This document shows positions 1 to 13,100 of a stretch of 64,000 bases of DNA, piece after piece. The translations under genes and the position numbers were made by a program. The first letter of the stretch is position 1. Every line of letters begins with the position of its first letter. The DNA is taken from positions 29,698,777 through 29,762,776 of the forward strand of contig CM057157.1 of the NCBI GenBank assembly GCA_029962745.1, given 5' to 3'. Under the pieces are notes generated by a model. That model saw nothing but the letters and a program-made list of their open reading frames with translations, was not told the origin of the DNA and did no database searches. This DNA comes from Echinometra lucunter (lineage: Eukaryota; Echinodermata; Echinoidea; Camarodonta; Echinometridae).

Positions 1-1150
1 GATCTGTATGATGAATGGATGCAAATACACTCATACAGCATGAAACTGTTTTAAAAATTTTTGTCGCTAGTTAACTTCATGATCGGATTTTGTTACATCA
101 TAGGCATGATAGTTACGGTACAGTACGTAGGTGCAATGACAATTCAGATTTTTAAATTTTATACCAGGAACCTTAATTTTTATGTGATGGAAGGAATGGA
201 ACATCTTGATTTGTTTGTAATCAAAGATGGCAACTGTAGGCTGGTAGGGATCATCAAGAATAAGCCTGATGTCTCCATAATCCAGGCAAGGCTCTAGTAA
301 TTCAAACGAGCTAGTAGTGACATTACGAACCATGCAAAGAGCAAGAAGAGATGTCTTTAACTTTGTTATCTGTTGACACAGATATTGCAAACTATGTCAC
401 TTATACTTTTGTACTGATTTATTGTGAGAGCAATCCATTTTGACGTATCATATGACATCTGAGACCTTTGACTTTTGGCCCTGTGACAGCAGTCTGGATA
501 CCCTTTATCGTGGAATGTATGGGCAATTGAATTTCAAGATTTTATGTCACAAAAAGCTTTTCAGCTCTTCATAACTGTATAGTACTAGATTTCACTGCAA
601 ACTGGTGTTATTCTGTCACCAACAACTGTCAAGTACCAGGAATGCATGGACAATGGGATTTAGAGATTTGATTTCACAAGAACTTTTTCAGCTCTTCATA
701 ACTTGAAAAGAACTTGATTTCACTACAAACTGTGATGGTTATCTGGTGTTATTTCGACCTGTCACTAGCAAATGCCAGGTTCCAGGTAGCAGATTATATT
801 GAAAAGCACACTGGTTGTCCCAGATGTCAAGTTTGAAGTCTCAGGGTATTGAAGGATGAAACAATTCTGTTAAAAAAAAAAAAAAAAAAAATAAAAAAAC
901 CAACCATTTTAAATTGAAAGAAACGGTTTCCATAATAAGCCTAGATTACACCAGAGAGCATCTAGAACCCTAGTACCCTAGAACCCTAGACCCCGGCCTA
1001 AGGCTCTTCGTACTTTGCGCTCGTATTGTTCGCACACACTTTTCATTTCAGATTTTTTTTCAATCTTGCTCTCACACCCCAGCTGTATACACTGACGTCT
1101 ATGTAAAGATGATTTCCTTGATATTTTTCTCACTGGTTCTTATTTTTCAG
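1..1150. other. 5' flank or intron of the hnRNP gene with a diverged tandem dimer
   Basis: No coding exon is seen. Bases about 515-643 and 644-787 are two diverged copies of a 130-140-bp unit sharing TTTTCAGCTCTTCATAACT and GATTTCACT(G/A)CAAACTG. An A run lies at 873-892, and four CCCTAGAA-like units at about 960-996. Confidence 0.5.
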
Positions 1151-1191
1151 AAAAATATTTGTTGGTGGTGTTGACCGCAAAACACATCCAG
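1151..1191 (+). CDS. hnRNP gene exon: start of RRM1 (RNP2)
   Basis: The acceptor is TTTTTCAG and the donor CAG/GTAAGC. It reads KIFVGGVDRKTHP after one base left from the previous codon, and leaves one G for the next exon. This is the first beta strand (RNP2) of RRM1. An earlier exon with the start codon must exist. Confidence 0.85.
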
Positions 1192-4100
1192 GTAAGCACA
1201 TTTGCAGAATCAATTAATGTTTGGATAATTGGGGCACTATTTCTGAGAAAAATCATGAGATGCACAAGCTATGACCGTGGCCATATAACGAATTATATAG
1301 CGTTATATTGCACGCTAATTTATGTACAAAATCCCATAGAAAATGTATCGATAACTTACAAATTATCATCGATAATAAGGAGTTTGTTGCACCTTATCGA
1401 TGGATGTTGCAATGTTCATAGTTTGGTGAGCTCTGATTCCCATCTAATATAATGCATAGTACATGCTCATTGTCGTCGAATATACCATAAAATGTGCATC
1501 CATAGATAAAGAATTTCTCCCGTGCACTATATATATCACCTCGGCCTACGGCCTCGGTGACATATTGTACATATAGTGCATGCTCTGGAGTTGAATATAC
1601 CGTAATATGTGCATCCATGGTTTTAGACTTTCTCAAGTGCATTACATGTCACCGAGGCCGTAGGCCGAGGCGATGTATAGTGCACGAGAGAAGTTCTTTA
1701 TCTGGGGATGCACATTTGATGGTATGTTTGACGACAGTGAGCATGTACTATGCGTTATATAAGATGGGAATTGGCGCTGTACCAAACTACGAACATTGCA
1801 ACATCCGTTGATAAACTGCAACGAACTTTGTGTTATCGATAATTTGTAAGTTATCGATACATTTTCCTATGGGATTTTGTACACAAATAAGCATGCAATA
1901 TAACATGTTATACTTCTTCTTCTTGGTAGTAGTCTGCTTCCTTCAATCCTGAAGATTCTTGCAGAACAAACATGGTTGTGGCCATATAACGAATTATGCA
2001 ATGGCATCTGACCAATCAGAAACCTTGTTTTAAGTAACCCATCTTATATAATGCACTTGAGAAATTCTAAAACTATGAATGCACATATTATGGTATATTC
2101 AACTCCAGAGCATGCACTATATGTATAATATTGTAACACATGTTTAAGTGACTTATGTCGTGTATATTGGGAATATTAAAGACATATGCTGTGTATATTC
2201 AATTTGGGAATTCATTTTCAGTGTGTATACTATATATACAAGTTTCAGTGGGGGTATTGGTAAACTTATACTTACGGTTTTATGAAGCACTGCCCAAATT
2301 TGTAACATACCCTTATGCCAATTAAGATCTGATTTTTCTTTTTTTTATACTGATTATAATGTTGTTTGGTAGGGCTTAACCGATATTCGCATCGGAGATC
2401 GGTGACTGCCGATTCTTGGCCGCATCGGCTAAACATCGGAATTGGTAAATATTTTGATGGTGAGCTGATGCGGAACTGATGCAAGCAACAGATGTTTAGC
2501 GGTTACAATCACACTTACACCCTATGTTGTTTTGCATTGCGGGAGTAGCAGACAGGATTAATTTTTTGTTATTGTATTACTCATCTCTACTTTAGCCGCG
2601 CTCTGCGCTGCATCGGTATCGGAATCGGAATCGGGCCGATGTGGATGCAAAAACATCGGGGATCGGATCGGCAGCTAAATTCCATATCGGTTAAGCCCTA
2701 TTGTTTGGGTCAAAAAATATGTTTAGATTTAGTGTAAATTCTACACTGACATAACTGAAAGAATTCTTTTTTACCATTCTCACTTATTGATTGTCATAGT
2801 TGAAGATAGTTGATTGTTTCATTCAAATCCTGTGTTCACTCCTCTCATCTTGACCTTAGATGCATTCAAATCCTGTGTTCACTCTCCTTGTCTTGACCTT
2901 AGATGCATTCAAATCCTATGTTCTCTCTTCTTCACTCAAATCCTGTGTTCACTCTCTTTGTCTTGACCTTAGATCATATCCTACATGTATATTCACTCTC
3001 TTTCACTCAAATCCTGTATTTACTCTTCTCGCCTTGACCTTAGATGCATTCAAAGCCTGTATTCACTTTTCTTGATTTCAGACGCATTCAAATCCCGTAT
3101 TCGCTCTCCTTGATTTTAAAGTCATTCAAATCCTGTATTCACTCTCCTTGATTTTAGATGTATTCAAGGCTTACTTTGAGAAGTATGGCAAGATAAGTGA
3201 TATTATCCTTATGATGGATAAAGAGAAGCATGGCCTGAACAAAGGATTTGGTTTTGTCACATTTGCTGACCCAGCTTGTGTTGATGCCATCGTCTCCAAC
3301 AAAGGTCATAGTCTGGATGGCAAAGAGGTAAGACTCATCAGGGCCCAGTTTCATAAAACTTGTTATCAATAACAAGTTGCAGTAACTGTTACAAGTTACT
3401 GAAATCCTTGCATCTGATTGGCTGACAGAAAATTTGTTACAGAAATTTGGCACTTGTTACTGATAACAAGTTTTATGAAACGGAGCCCAGGATTTCTTAT
3501 TAGGTACTATTTTTAAATTTGAGCTTGTATCAAACTTCTCTCAACTGAGTGACTGCAAATGTGCAAATTTTGGGAATGGAATTTTCTCCTTTTTGTGAAA
3601 TTGTTGTTTATTTGATGTGGTTACAAATATATTATTACACAGTGATTATAGAAATTCTGAATTTGAAATATGTGAATGAGGGTCTTAATGAATAAATTTC
3701 ATTTACCCCGGATAGAATAATTCTGTTCTTGTATAGCGCATATCGCGTTATTATCTAACGTCTCTATGCGCTTCCAAAAGACTTTGGATACCTTGCAGTA
3801 TGAAATATGGTCAGTGTAAAAAATTGGAAAAATGGCTAAATTCATTAAAATTGGTGAAGAAAACAACATTATTTAACTAAGTTCCATCCAGGGCTTGAAA
3901 TACGTGCCAGCCTTCAGCCCATTTGCTTGATGCCCCATTTACTGGCTGTGATGCCCCTCTTAAAATTGGACTGTTTGTGGCCACAAAATTTTGTAAGTGG
4001 CCGTGATGCCCTTCCATAAAAGAAGCCCAAAATGTGAAAAAGACATTTAGGAAATGTAACCCAGGATATGTTTTACTTGATTGTTTTCTGACAAGAAAAA

Positions 4101-7100
4101 AAATAACATAAAGAACAGTTTTGTCCAACGATATTAGCTACCGCTCTTAATGGTCCCTTGTATCGACTAGAAAGCGCTCATATTCAAAAAAACATTAATA
4201 TTTCCCGAGTTGCATAACTCTGAAGATGACCACGCAGTGCAGCCGACTGGTTGCAGAGAGCGACTGCCATTTCGAGCACTGGAAGTAAAATCATCCCTGA
4301 TAAAATTAGTTTTGGTATTTTGTTTGTAGCTGGACTGTAAACGATGTAAGGCTCGAGGATCAGAGAAAAGAAGTGGACCTGGCGGTGATCAGAGAACTAA
4401 AAAGATCTTTGTAGGAGGAATCTCACAGCAAGCTAATAAAGAAGACCTCTATGAAGTATTCAGTTCTTTTGGAACAGTAAGTCGCATTCTCATCTTATCC
4501 CTTACAATAAGATTCCAAGGAAGACCTCTATGACATATTCAGTTTACTCTCAACTTACCCTTACAATACACTAAGATCTTTATGAATGATTCAGGCCTTA
4601 TGCAGAGCTACCAATCATTCCTACTTTGCATAAATGATCCCTATTGTCTGACTTTCAATGATATCAACCCTAAATTCATTAGAAAATAGAAAGCATATGT
4701 ATTCTTCTCTGTGGCTCGGGATATCCCAACTACTTTTTTTTTTGGTGGAAGGTTGGGAGATATGCTTATTGATTCATAGCTTTTATTCTCAGCAATAGTA
4801 CTAGGTCAGACTGGGTGTCAAAGGGCATTGTCAGTTTTATCAAATCACAAGATCATAAGATGAATGTGCGTGTGTGTGTCGAGCCATCAAGGTGGAGCGA
4901 GACTAAGGGATCCTTAGCGGCATCCGTCCATCCATCCGTCCGTCTGTCGTCCGTCCCTGACGCTTATGAAACTTGAATGACCATTTGCCCATTTGTAACC
5001 AAACTTTTATGGTAGATGCTCGATAGGGACCCTCAAAGGTTCTGTATGTAGGTCAAAGGTCAAATGAGGACAAATGTTAAAATTTGCCTGCAAGTTTTTA
5101 CTGGGGTTGATAACTTTCGAGCCATACGCTCATTTGTAACCTAACTTGGATGGTAGATGGCTTGCAGGGACCTCAATGTTATTTCAGGTCAGTGGTCACA
5201 TATGTAGGTCAAAGGTCAAATAAGATCAAATGTTACAGTTTACCTGCAAGAATGATTGCACACGGATGTGGTGAGACACAATATGGTTATTGCCTTGCGT
5301 TCAAGGAGAATGCAACCCAGGCATCAGTGTGCTCTTAGTGGATAAAGATGACCAAGAAGAGTAAACAGTGAAAGTTTGAGCAAAATCGGACAATTTGTTC
5401 AAGAGTTATGAATTTTGAAAGTTTAAGTAAATCCTTATTATGGGGATCCTTGAATTGGCAACTTTGCCAGCATCTGTGATGTCGTCGTGGACAACTTTCA
5501 ATTCATTTTGTACATAATTTTTCAAAAAAAATGATTTATATGAAATTTCAAGTCAGGAATCAACATAATTCTTCCCAAAATACTTGCCAAATTGATATAG
5601 CCATGTCATACTCAAACAATAAATCAAAGGAATTTTCATTTTTCTTGAAAATAAAGAAAATGTTAATTCTGTGTAAAAATGAATGGAGAGTTGTCCACGA
5701 TGGCATCACAGATGATGGCAAAGTTGCCAATTCAAGGATCCCCATAATAAGGATTTACTTCAACTTTCAAAGTTCATAACTCTTGAACAGAATGTCCGAT
5801 TTTGCTCAAACTTTCACTGTTTACTTTTCTTGGTCATCTTTATTCACTAAGAGCACAATGATGCCGCGGTTGCATTCTCCTTTAAGTTGCAGTCCGTAGT
5901 ATAAATGTTTACTTTTATCTGTAATGGAATATTGGGAAAGGTATATTGTAGACTTAATGACATTTTCCTTTTTTGTTCTGTCTTTGATTTTTAGGTTGAA
6001 GATGTTCATATCATGACAGACACAGAGACTGGAAAACACAGAGGTATGATCCTCCCCCTCCCCCATGTAGTTTATCATGTGCCTTCTAATTCTAGAGAGT
6101 TTGTTTTATGATGAATACTTGTGTGTATTTTATTAAACAAAACGAATATAGGAGACTCGAACGAAAGAGGGAAAGGATGCATGTTACCCTTTGACCTTAA
6201 AGACTTTCTTCTGTTTTTACCCCTTTGGATTTTATCATTTTATGTGGCTTAATAAAGTCTTTCTCTTTCATAATTACATGTCATTGGGTAACTCTAGAAT
6301 GTAAACATAAGTCATTCACAGGTTAAAACTCTCACACTGTAGGTGTCATGTAGGAGATAGTTTAAGCTATTTTCTCAAATCTTTAGCTCATGAAAGTAGA
6401 TCATACATGTCGTAGTCTCAATATTGTCCCCTCTTATTTCATTTTTGATCCTTTGAAAGTACCTCCGTCCATGTAATTGTCGTTGTATGCTAATAATTTT
6501 TCATATTATCCATTATGATTGGTGTATGTTGCATGTTTTGCTAAATAGATAGTGAAGTAAATGAAGCGTCAAGGGTACTTTTACCACGAAGCAGATCAGA
6601 AGTCCTTACTTCTAATTTTCCACGATGATATTTTCAGTGATAACACATGGTTTGGAACAGTGAAACAGAGCATTTTCTCCTGTTTATTAATGCTGAGAAC
6701 ATGGAAGAAAGGATATTGCATAATGTATTTCATATTGATTGACAATATACATGTAAGGCTCTTGAACGTAGTTGACATTTTTCCAGGGTCCTGACTGCAA
6801 TATCGCAAATGCTCCATAGTGCACCGACATAATTATCAGAAACAAGACTACAACTACAAATTCAGCTGCAAGGCTCTTAGTTCGCAAAAAAAAATTTGAA
6901 CATGTGACACCGATCCTACGTAGTCTCCACTGGCTTCCGATAAAGGCTCGCATTTTGTTTAAAGTCCTCACTCTTGTTTTTAAGTGCGTTAATGGGATTG
7001 CCCCTGCTTACCTCAGTGATCTAATTCAGAAATATCAACCCAGTCGAAATCTTCATTCACAATCAAAGGATCTTCTCTCTGAAATACGAGTAAAGTCCAA

Positions 7101-10100
7101 GACTTTTGGTGATAGAGCTTTTGGGAAAATGGCACCAAAATTGTGGAACAACCTACCTCATAATATAAGATCAATAACTGATTTCAACAGATTCAAATCT
7201 GTGTTAAAAACGTACCTTTTTAAGAAGCACATGTATTAGCCCTATACAAAACAATAATTCTTCTACACGCATAGAGACTACTTATATGGTATTATGCGTC
7301 TCTAAGAACTGCTTATTATTATTATTATTATTATTACAACTAGGACTGCATACATGTACATGTAGTTAGAAAGCAACCTCTAATAGCAAACTAACGAGCA
7401 AACAAACAAGTGTACATGTATATGTGATTTATCGTGATTGAGATATCTTTAGTGAAAAATGTGATATTCAAGACTTTTCTGCGTTACATTTTAAAAAAGA
7501 GATTAGACCGTTATATACATTTGCATCTAGAAAGGTTTCAAGTCTCTCCAGTGGTTTCATTGATCCTGTAATATGGGACGAAGCCTTTCGTATAAATTAT
7601 GTTTTGCTGATGATTGAAAAAGAAAGAAGCAATATGTAATCGTGTATTTTAACTGTATTGTATTCTCTCCTAAGTTCTTCTGTTTTTATTTAGGTATATC
7701 CTGAGTAAGCTGTATAGACTTTGTTTCTTCTACAGTGTGATGCAAGGGTCTTTGTACTCCATGGTGGATAGTATATCTGTCTGATGAAATGGTCTAAAGC
7801 AAATCAGAGATGAAAATGACCAAAATACATCCTACAACAAACTTGTAGTGTGGTCACACTTTTACCGAGTAATTTTAAGAAGTGAAAAGGAGAATTATGT
7901 GAATGGTTCACCCTTGCATGCACTGTAGAAGGTAGGTCTTATACTTGTACCTGTAAGCTTTAATGTTTACATTTTTATGGAATGGCATGTATCTACCTAC
8001 CTACCTACTACCTACCTACGTACTGTATCTAGGCTTCGGCTTTGTGACCTTGGATAGTGAAGAAGCGGTAGAGAAATTGGTCCGAATGCACCATCTGGAG
8101 CTGAAGGGAAAATCGGTAGAGTTTTAAGTCTTATCTTAATTCTTTTCTTCTTTTTTTTTTTTTTTGCTGAATGAATGAGAGTGAAAAGGGGGAGAGATTG
8201 AGCAAGATGTGCAGTGGTATTGAGAAATATTTAAGAAAAAAAGGAAAAAGTCAACTGAAATAAGCAGAACTTTTCCTGTGTTTCCAATGTATTATTTTTC
8301 ATGATTTGATTTAACACTCTACGACATATGGTCAGAAATATATAGAAAGGGGACTATACGATATATACACACATGTAATTCACAAATGGTTTAATATATG
8401 TTGCAAAGTCAATTTTGAAATTAAGAGGATTTTTGAATGATAAAAGTGCAATTAAGTTACACTTTTCGTCGACATTTTCCTTAAGATATCCAGAATTTGC
8501 AGCAGAAATATTTGTGATTGTTCTTGTACAGTTAACTATTGTCCCCACGAGATAAAAATTGATTCATGCATTTAATAGAGAGTGGACTGTATGTTGGAGT
8601 GGTTTTCAATTTCTAACTTAACTTTATATACACTGGGCAGCTAATTTGTAATAAGTTAAAATACTTGGAGCACGGTGTCAAGTTTAAGTGTATTCTAAGA
8701 AAATGAAAAATGAATAATATTAACACTAAGTTAAGTACCTCTCAGTATTGAATTGTAGTGTATGTTTAAGCATTATTTTATCAATTGCATGAAGACATTT
8801 CAATTACTTACCATGACTTGTATTTATCGGTAGTAATATTTAAGTTTGATGATTAATGTCTTTAAGTGAAGGAAATTATAACGTTATGGTATTTATATAT
8901 GCTAAGAAATTGAAATTTATTTCAAGAGACAAGTACTATTTAATGTGCTCCGAACTGCATGGCATGCTCCAAGTAGTTTAATTTATTTGGAAGGATTTGC
9001 TTTTCATTTCATGAATGATTATGATGACTGTTCTGCTTATGAATTTTCTTCATGTTTTATCAATTTGATCCCTATGAACAATCGTATGATTGGAAAGACA
9101 GTAAGTTATAACAAAAAGCTTGATCAATGAGTATTCATCCTCTTAGGGTATTATGCACACAAGTGCACATTTCTTAAGAGAATTTAAAAACAGAACATCA
9201 TCATTTGAATTCCACAACATTTTGGCATAATTTTGAAATTATTTCAACCATTAGTAAAACTGTGCACACATTTAACAATATGTACTAACCATTTCTTTTT
9301 TGTGTCCTGTTTTTTGAAAATTTCAAATGGACTAAGTACTGGTTAGGAATGTATGAAATTCATTTGGTTTGGTGTCATTTGAAAGAAACAGGTGGCAGTT
9401 GCATGCTTATGAATCCTAGAATTGTTTTCTGCAATTATCTTTAGTTGTTCAGTGACAGTTTTTATGTCATTCATTAAGAACCTTTCCATGATTCTGAAAG
9501 TCAGTGAAATTAAAAAGACATGCTCATTGTGAAATTGTTCTTCTACATCAGTCATACACACATATCATAAATTCATAAAGTGCAGTTCTAAGAACTTGTT
9601 TTACATCTGATCTTAATATATTTGTTCATATAATACTTCATTATTTTGCAATTTATAAAACGTTATTGATTGTAATTCTTTACTGAAAATAATTTAATTC
9701 TTTTCTACTTTGCCTAATGTGATCTGTTAGCTCAAAACTATCATTTTGTTGCAGTTTCTAGCAACAAAACAAATTATGGAATGAGGTGAATTTATTTCAA
9801 ATTATAGAGTTCAAATTTTCAAAAGAATTTTCGCATTTTGGTAATGTAAAAGGACTCTTCATTTTGTAAAGCATAGTTTTCACAGGCACACAACGTTTTG
9901 CGAAGGATGCGAAGGACGAAAAAATGGCCAAGTCCAACATTCGTATTTCGCATGTATGCTCCAAAAGTTCGCCGAACTTACGTGGGGGTTCGGAAGTGTC
10001 GCCAGTTGTTCATTTTTAGTTCGGCAGAATTTTTAAAAAAAGTTTAAAATTTCTTGCAAATGTTTCCCGCATCCTCTGAACAATTGACGACGCTTCCAAA

Positions 10101-13100
10101 CCTCCGCACAAGTTTTGCGAACTTTCAGCACATAAAATGTGAATGTTGGATTTTGACATTTTTTCGACGTTCGCATTCTTTGCAAAATGTTCATGTAATG
10201 ATGTGACTGTGGAAACTATGCTTTAACCAACATGTTTTTCTTGTTGGTTGATCCACCAACTTTTTGTAGACTTGTAGGGTGACAATAATACCAGTTGCCT
10301 CTACTAAAACACATTGACATGTAGGTATAGATTATAACCAGGAAGCTGTATCCGGACAAAATACCCCTAGATTAGGGAATTATGAACAATGAACTAGTGT
10401 TTGATTCTAGTGACTTATCGATAGTTCTGAGCTAGCACTTCAAACATTACTTCATAGCAGAATATGTTTATTGTTATTTTTTTTTCATTCTTTTTACTTA
10501 TAACTCTTCCAAGAATACCATTTTCTGGCAGTTGTCACATTTTTCGAGCACTCTTGAGAGGCTCTATATCTTATACATTTTTCTAAATAAAAAATACAAC
10601 CAGGAGTATGGTATTGTTGTTTAGTATCACAACTTAAGTTTTAGGTGATGTAGAAATATGATCAATAATCCAATGAGAGACTCCTACATAATCTTCAAAT
10701 ACTTTTCAGTCCATCCCTGTGACATTTCTGCTTGTGCTACAATCAACATTGTTTCATTGCACAAAGGCGATTGGTAAAAAAAAATCTTTTCAATAAGAAA
10801 GTAGATTTTGTTTTATCAATCATTTTAATCTTCTTTTCTCTCCCTTTCTTTGAATTCTTGAATACCTCGGACACTGAAGAATATTGTCAATGCTGGTATG
10901 TACATATGGGCCCCCATTTCATAAAACTTGTTATCAGTAACAACTGCCACATTTCTATGACAAATTTGCTCTCAGCCAATCAGATGTAAGGATTTCAGTA
11001 GCTTATAACGGTTACTGCAACTTGTGAAACGGAACCCTGATATGTCCATATGGTTTCGTGTCATGCTTTAGATGGAGATTAAGAAAGCGCAGCCCAAGAT
11101 GAACCGAGGGTTCGATGGTGGTCCTGGAGGACCTGGTCCCATGGGTGGTGGTGGTGGTGGCTACGGTCCAGGAGGAGGAGGGAACTGGAACCACGGTGGA
11201 CAGCCTGGGTTTGGTGGTCCTGGTAGTAATGGCTATGGCAACCAATGGAACATGGGACAACCCATGGGTAGGTAGAAGAGAATACAGATACACTTCACCA
11301 CCCTCTACTCACTTACACATGTACAAGCTTATATGTAGATAAGCTCGTACTCCACAATAGCTTTTACAGGTGAATCGGCTTTAAAGACATTGGTTAACAT
11401 TGTTATGATTTAAAAGAATCTTGTTTTGTTACTTGAAAATGGGATAAACATAACGGTTATAGTGTAAAAATACCAGTCTGAAAGTTTCAAAGTATGATAT
11501 CCGCAGGAAGTATTTTTAGATAATTCAAAAATGTGAACCAATGTTTGAAAAATATACGAGGGTCAGTTGCAAAGACTAGACATAAGGAATGCGCATGCGC
11601 GTGTGACTCACCTTACCGTACTGTGTGTACTGGCGAATCACGCGGCGGGAGGCACATAGCGGCATTTTCAAATTCAAGCAAAGTGGTCCTCTTAGTGATT
11701 GTCACGTGAGACGAAGGATAATAAAATCGCCGTTTGCGTCTAACTTACACTTTTTCATTCCAAATTATGGTTGGTTTCAGTGGTTTTGAGTACAAATACA
11801 AGTACTCATACACATGTTTCATCTTAGTTTGAGAATGTTTTAAATCAGCTACTCACAAAGTTAGCCAATGCCTTTAATAGCTTTATGTGTATTAGCGGGG
11901 ACAGGTCCGGTTTAGATCATTCATACATGAGATGAAAATACTTCTTTAAAATTTCACTTTCAACTCTGAAACCCCAAATGTGTAGTATAGTAAGAGTTGA
12001 AGAGTCCTTAATTAGGTAATCCAGCAAATTCAAGTACATTAAAGCTTGCTTAGAGCAATTTTTTTCTGTTTTTGACTACTGCAACAGTGAATGTTTGACA
12101 CAGTCCCACATAATGTAGGCCCAGGCTTATGAGTGCTCTCCAGAATACAAGTTCAGTGGACTTGCCCATGCAGAATAATTCTTGACCTTCTCAGCCTGTA
12201 AAGTAGACTTTTTAGTCTTCAAATTTTTGATGGCTGGTAGTCATTTCGACATGCATACTATGGTTAACTCGTTGAATATGAAGCCTGAGGTAACTCAGGC
12301 TACGATCTATGGAAACGCATGTTATACTGAAATCAGTGGATTAAGGTCTGAATCAAGATTAAACCTGATGAAATACCTGTTGCAAAATAATATGACCTGT
12401 ACACTCGTGGCATTTCACATTTCTTTAGCTTATGAGACACAAAGATAAGTGGGCATACAGCAGTCTATGTTGTCTTGCTTGTTGTTTTACATAACTTGCG
12501 ATTTATTTGCACAAAAGATTATTTTCATTTTGCTTCACTGGTTTTTATAATGAAGTCAGTGTGCTATGTCCTTCTGATTGGGCTTACTTGGGATAAATTG
12601 ATTTTGATCTATGGAGTGCCAAATGTCAGGTTGTGAATGCTTAAACTTTTTCCCTTTTGCATTCATTTTGCAAACTGTTGCAAATTGTGAGGCCAACTCC
12701 CTTTACATGTTGTCTGCTACACACACTATTTATGGCCAGTTAGAATTATCAATGGAAAGGCAAAGACAGTGATCATATCTTTGTTCATTGTTCAGCCACT
12801 CGTCTTCGATCAGTGGCAGTGGGGAAAAAACAAGACTTGTTATGTCTTTTATGAATATTCATGAGTATTCTGAAAATGTGATCAATCAGTTGGTGCTCGC
12901 AGGGATAAAAAAATATTTCACCAGCTCTGCGCATGTTCGATTGACTATTTTCTTCCTGGGCACTACTGCACATGCTCACTACTCATCAATTTTTTTTTTT
13001 CAATTCAAGCACGCAGAAATACGCTGAATGAGTCATGGACCTACGCGGACTGCTCATAAACTTGCCACCTGCAGAAGTGGAGCAAGTCACCAGTTAGCAC

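Noticed and set aside
955..1000. CCCTAG repeats as interstitial telomere
   Set aside because: Only four imperfect CCCTAGAA-like units that do not match the TTAGGG/CCCTAA repeat.
2820..3157. Regular spaced repeats considered as a CRISPR array
   Set aside because: Units are contiguous, diverged and without unique spacers, in eukaryotic intron DNA; it is a minisatellite.
3148..3372. Frame reading past the RRM1 exon into KEVRLIRAQFHKTCYQ
   Set aside because: The extra residues are the donor site and MITE read through; splicing at 3327 gives the conserved linker.
3877..4128. CAGGGCTTGAAATA considered as a hAT element end
   Set aside because: No matching right end or 8-bp duplication could be found.
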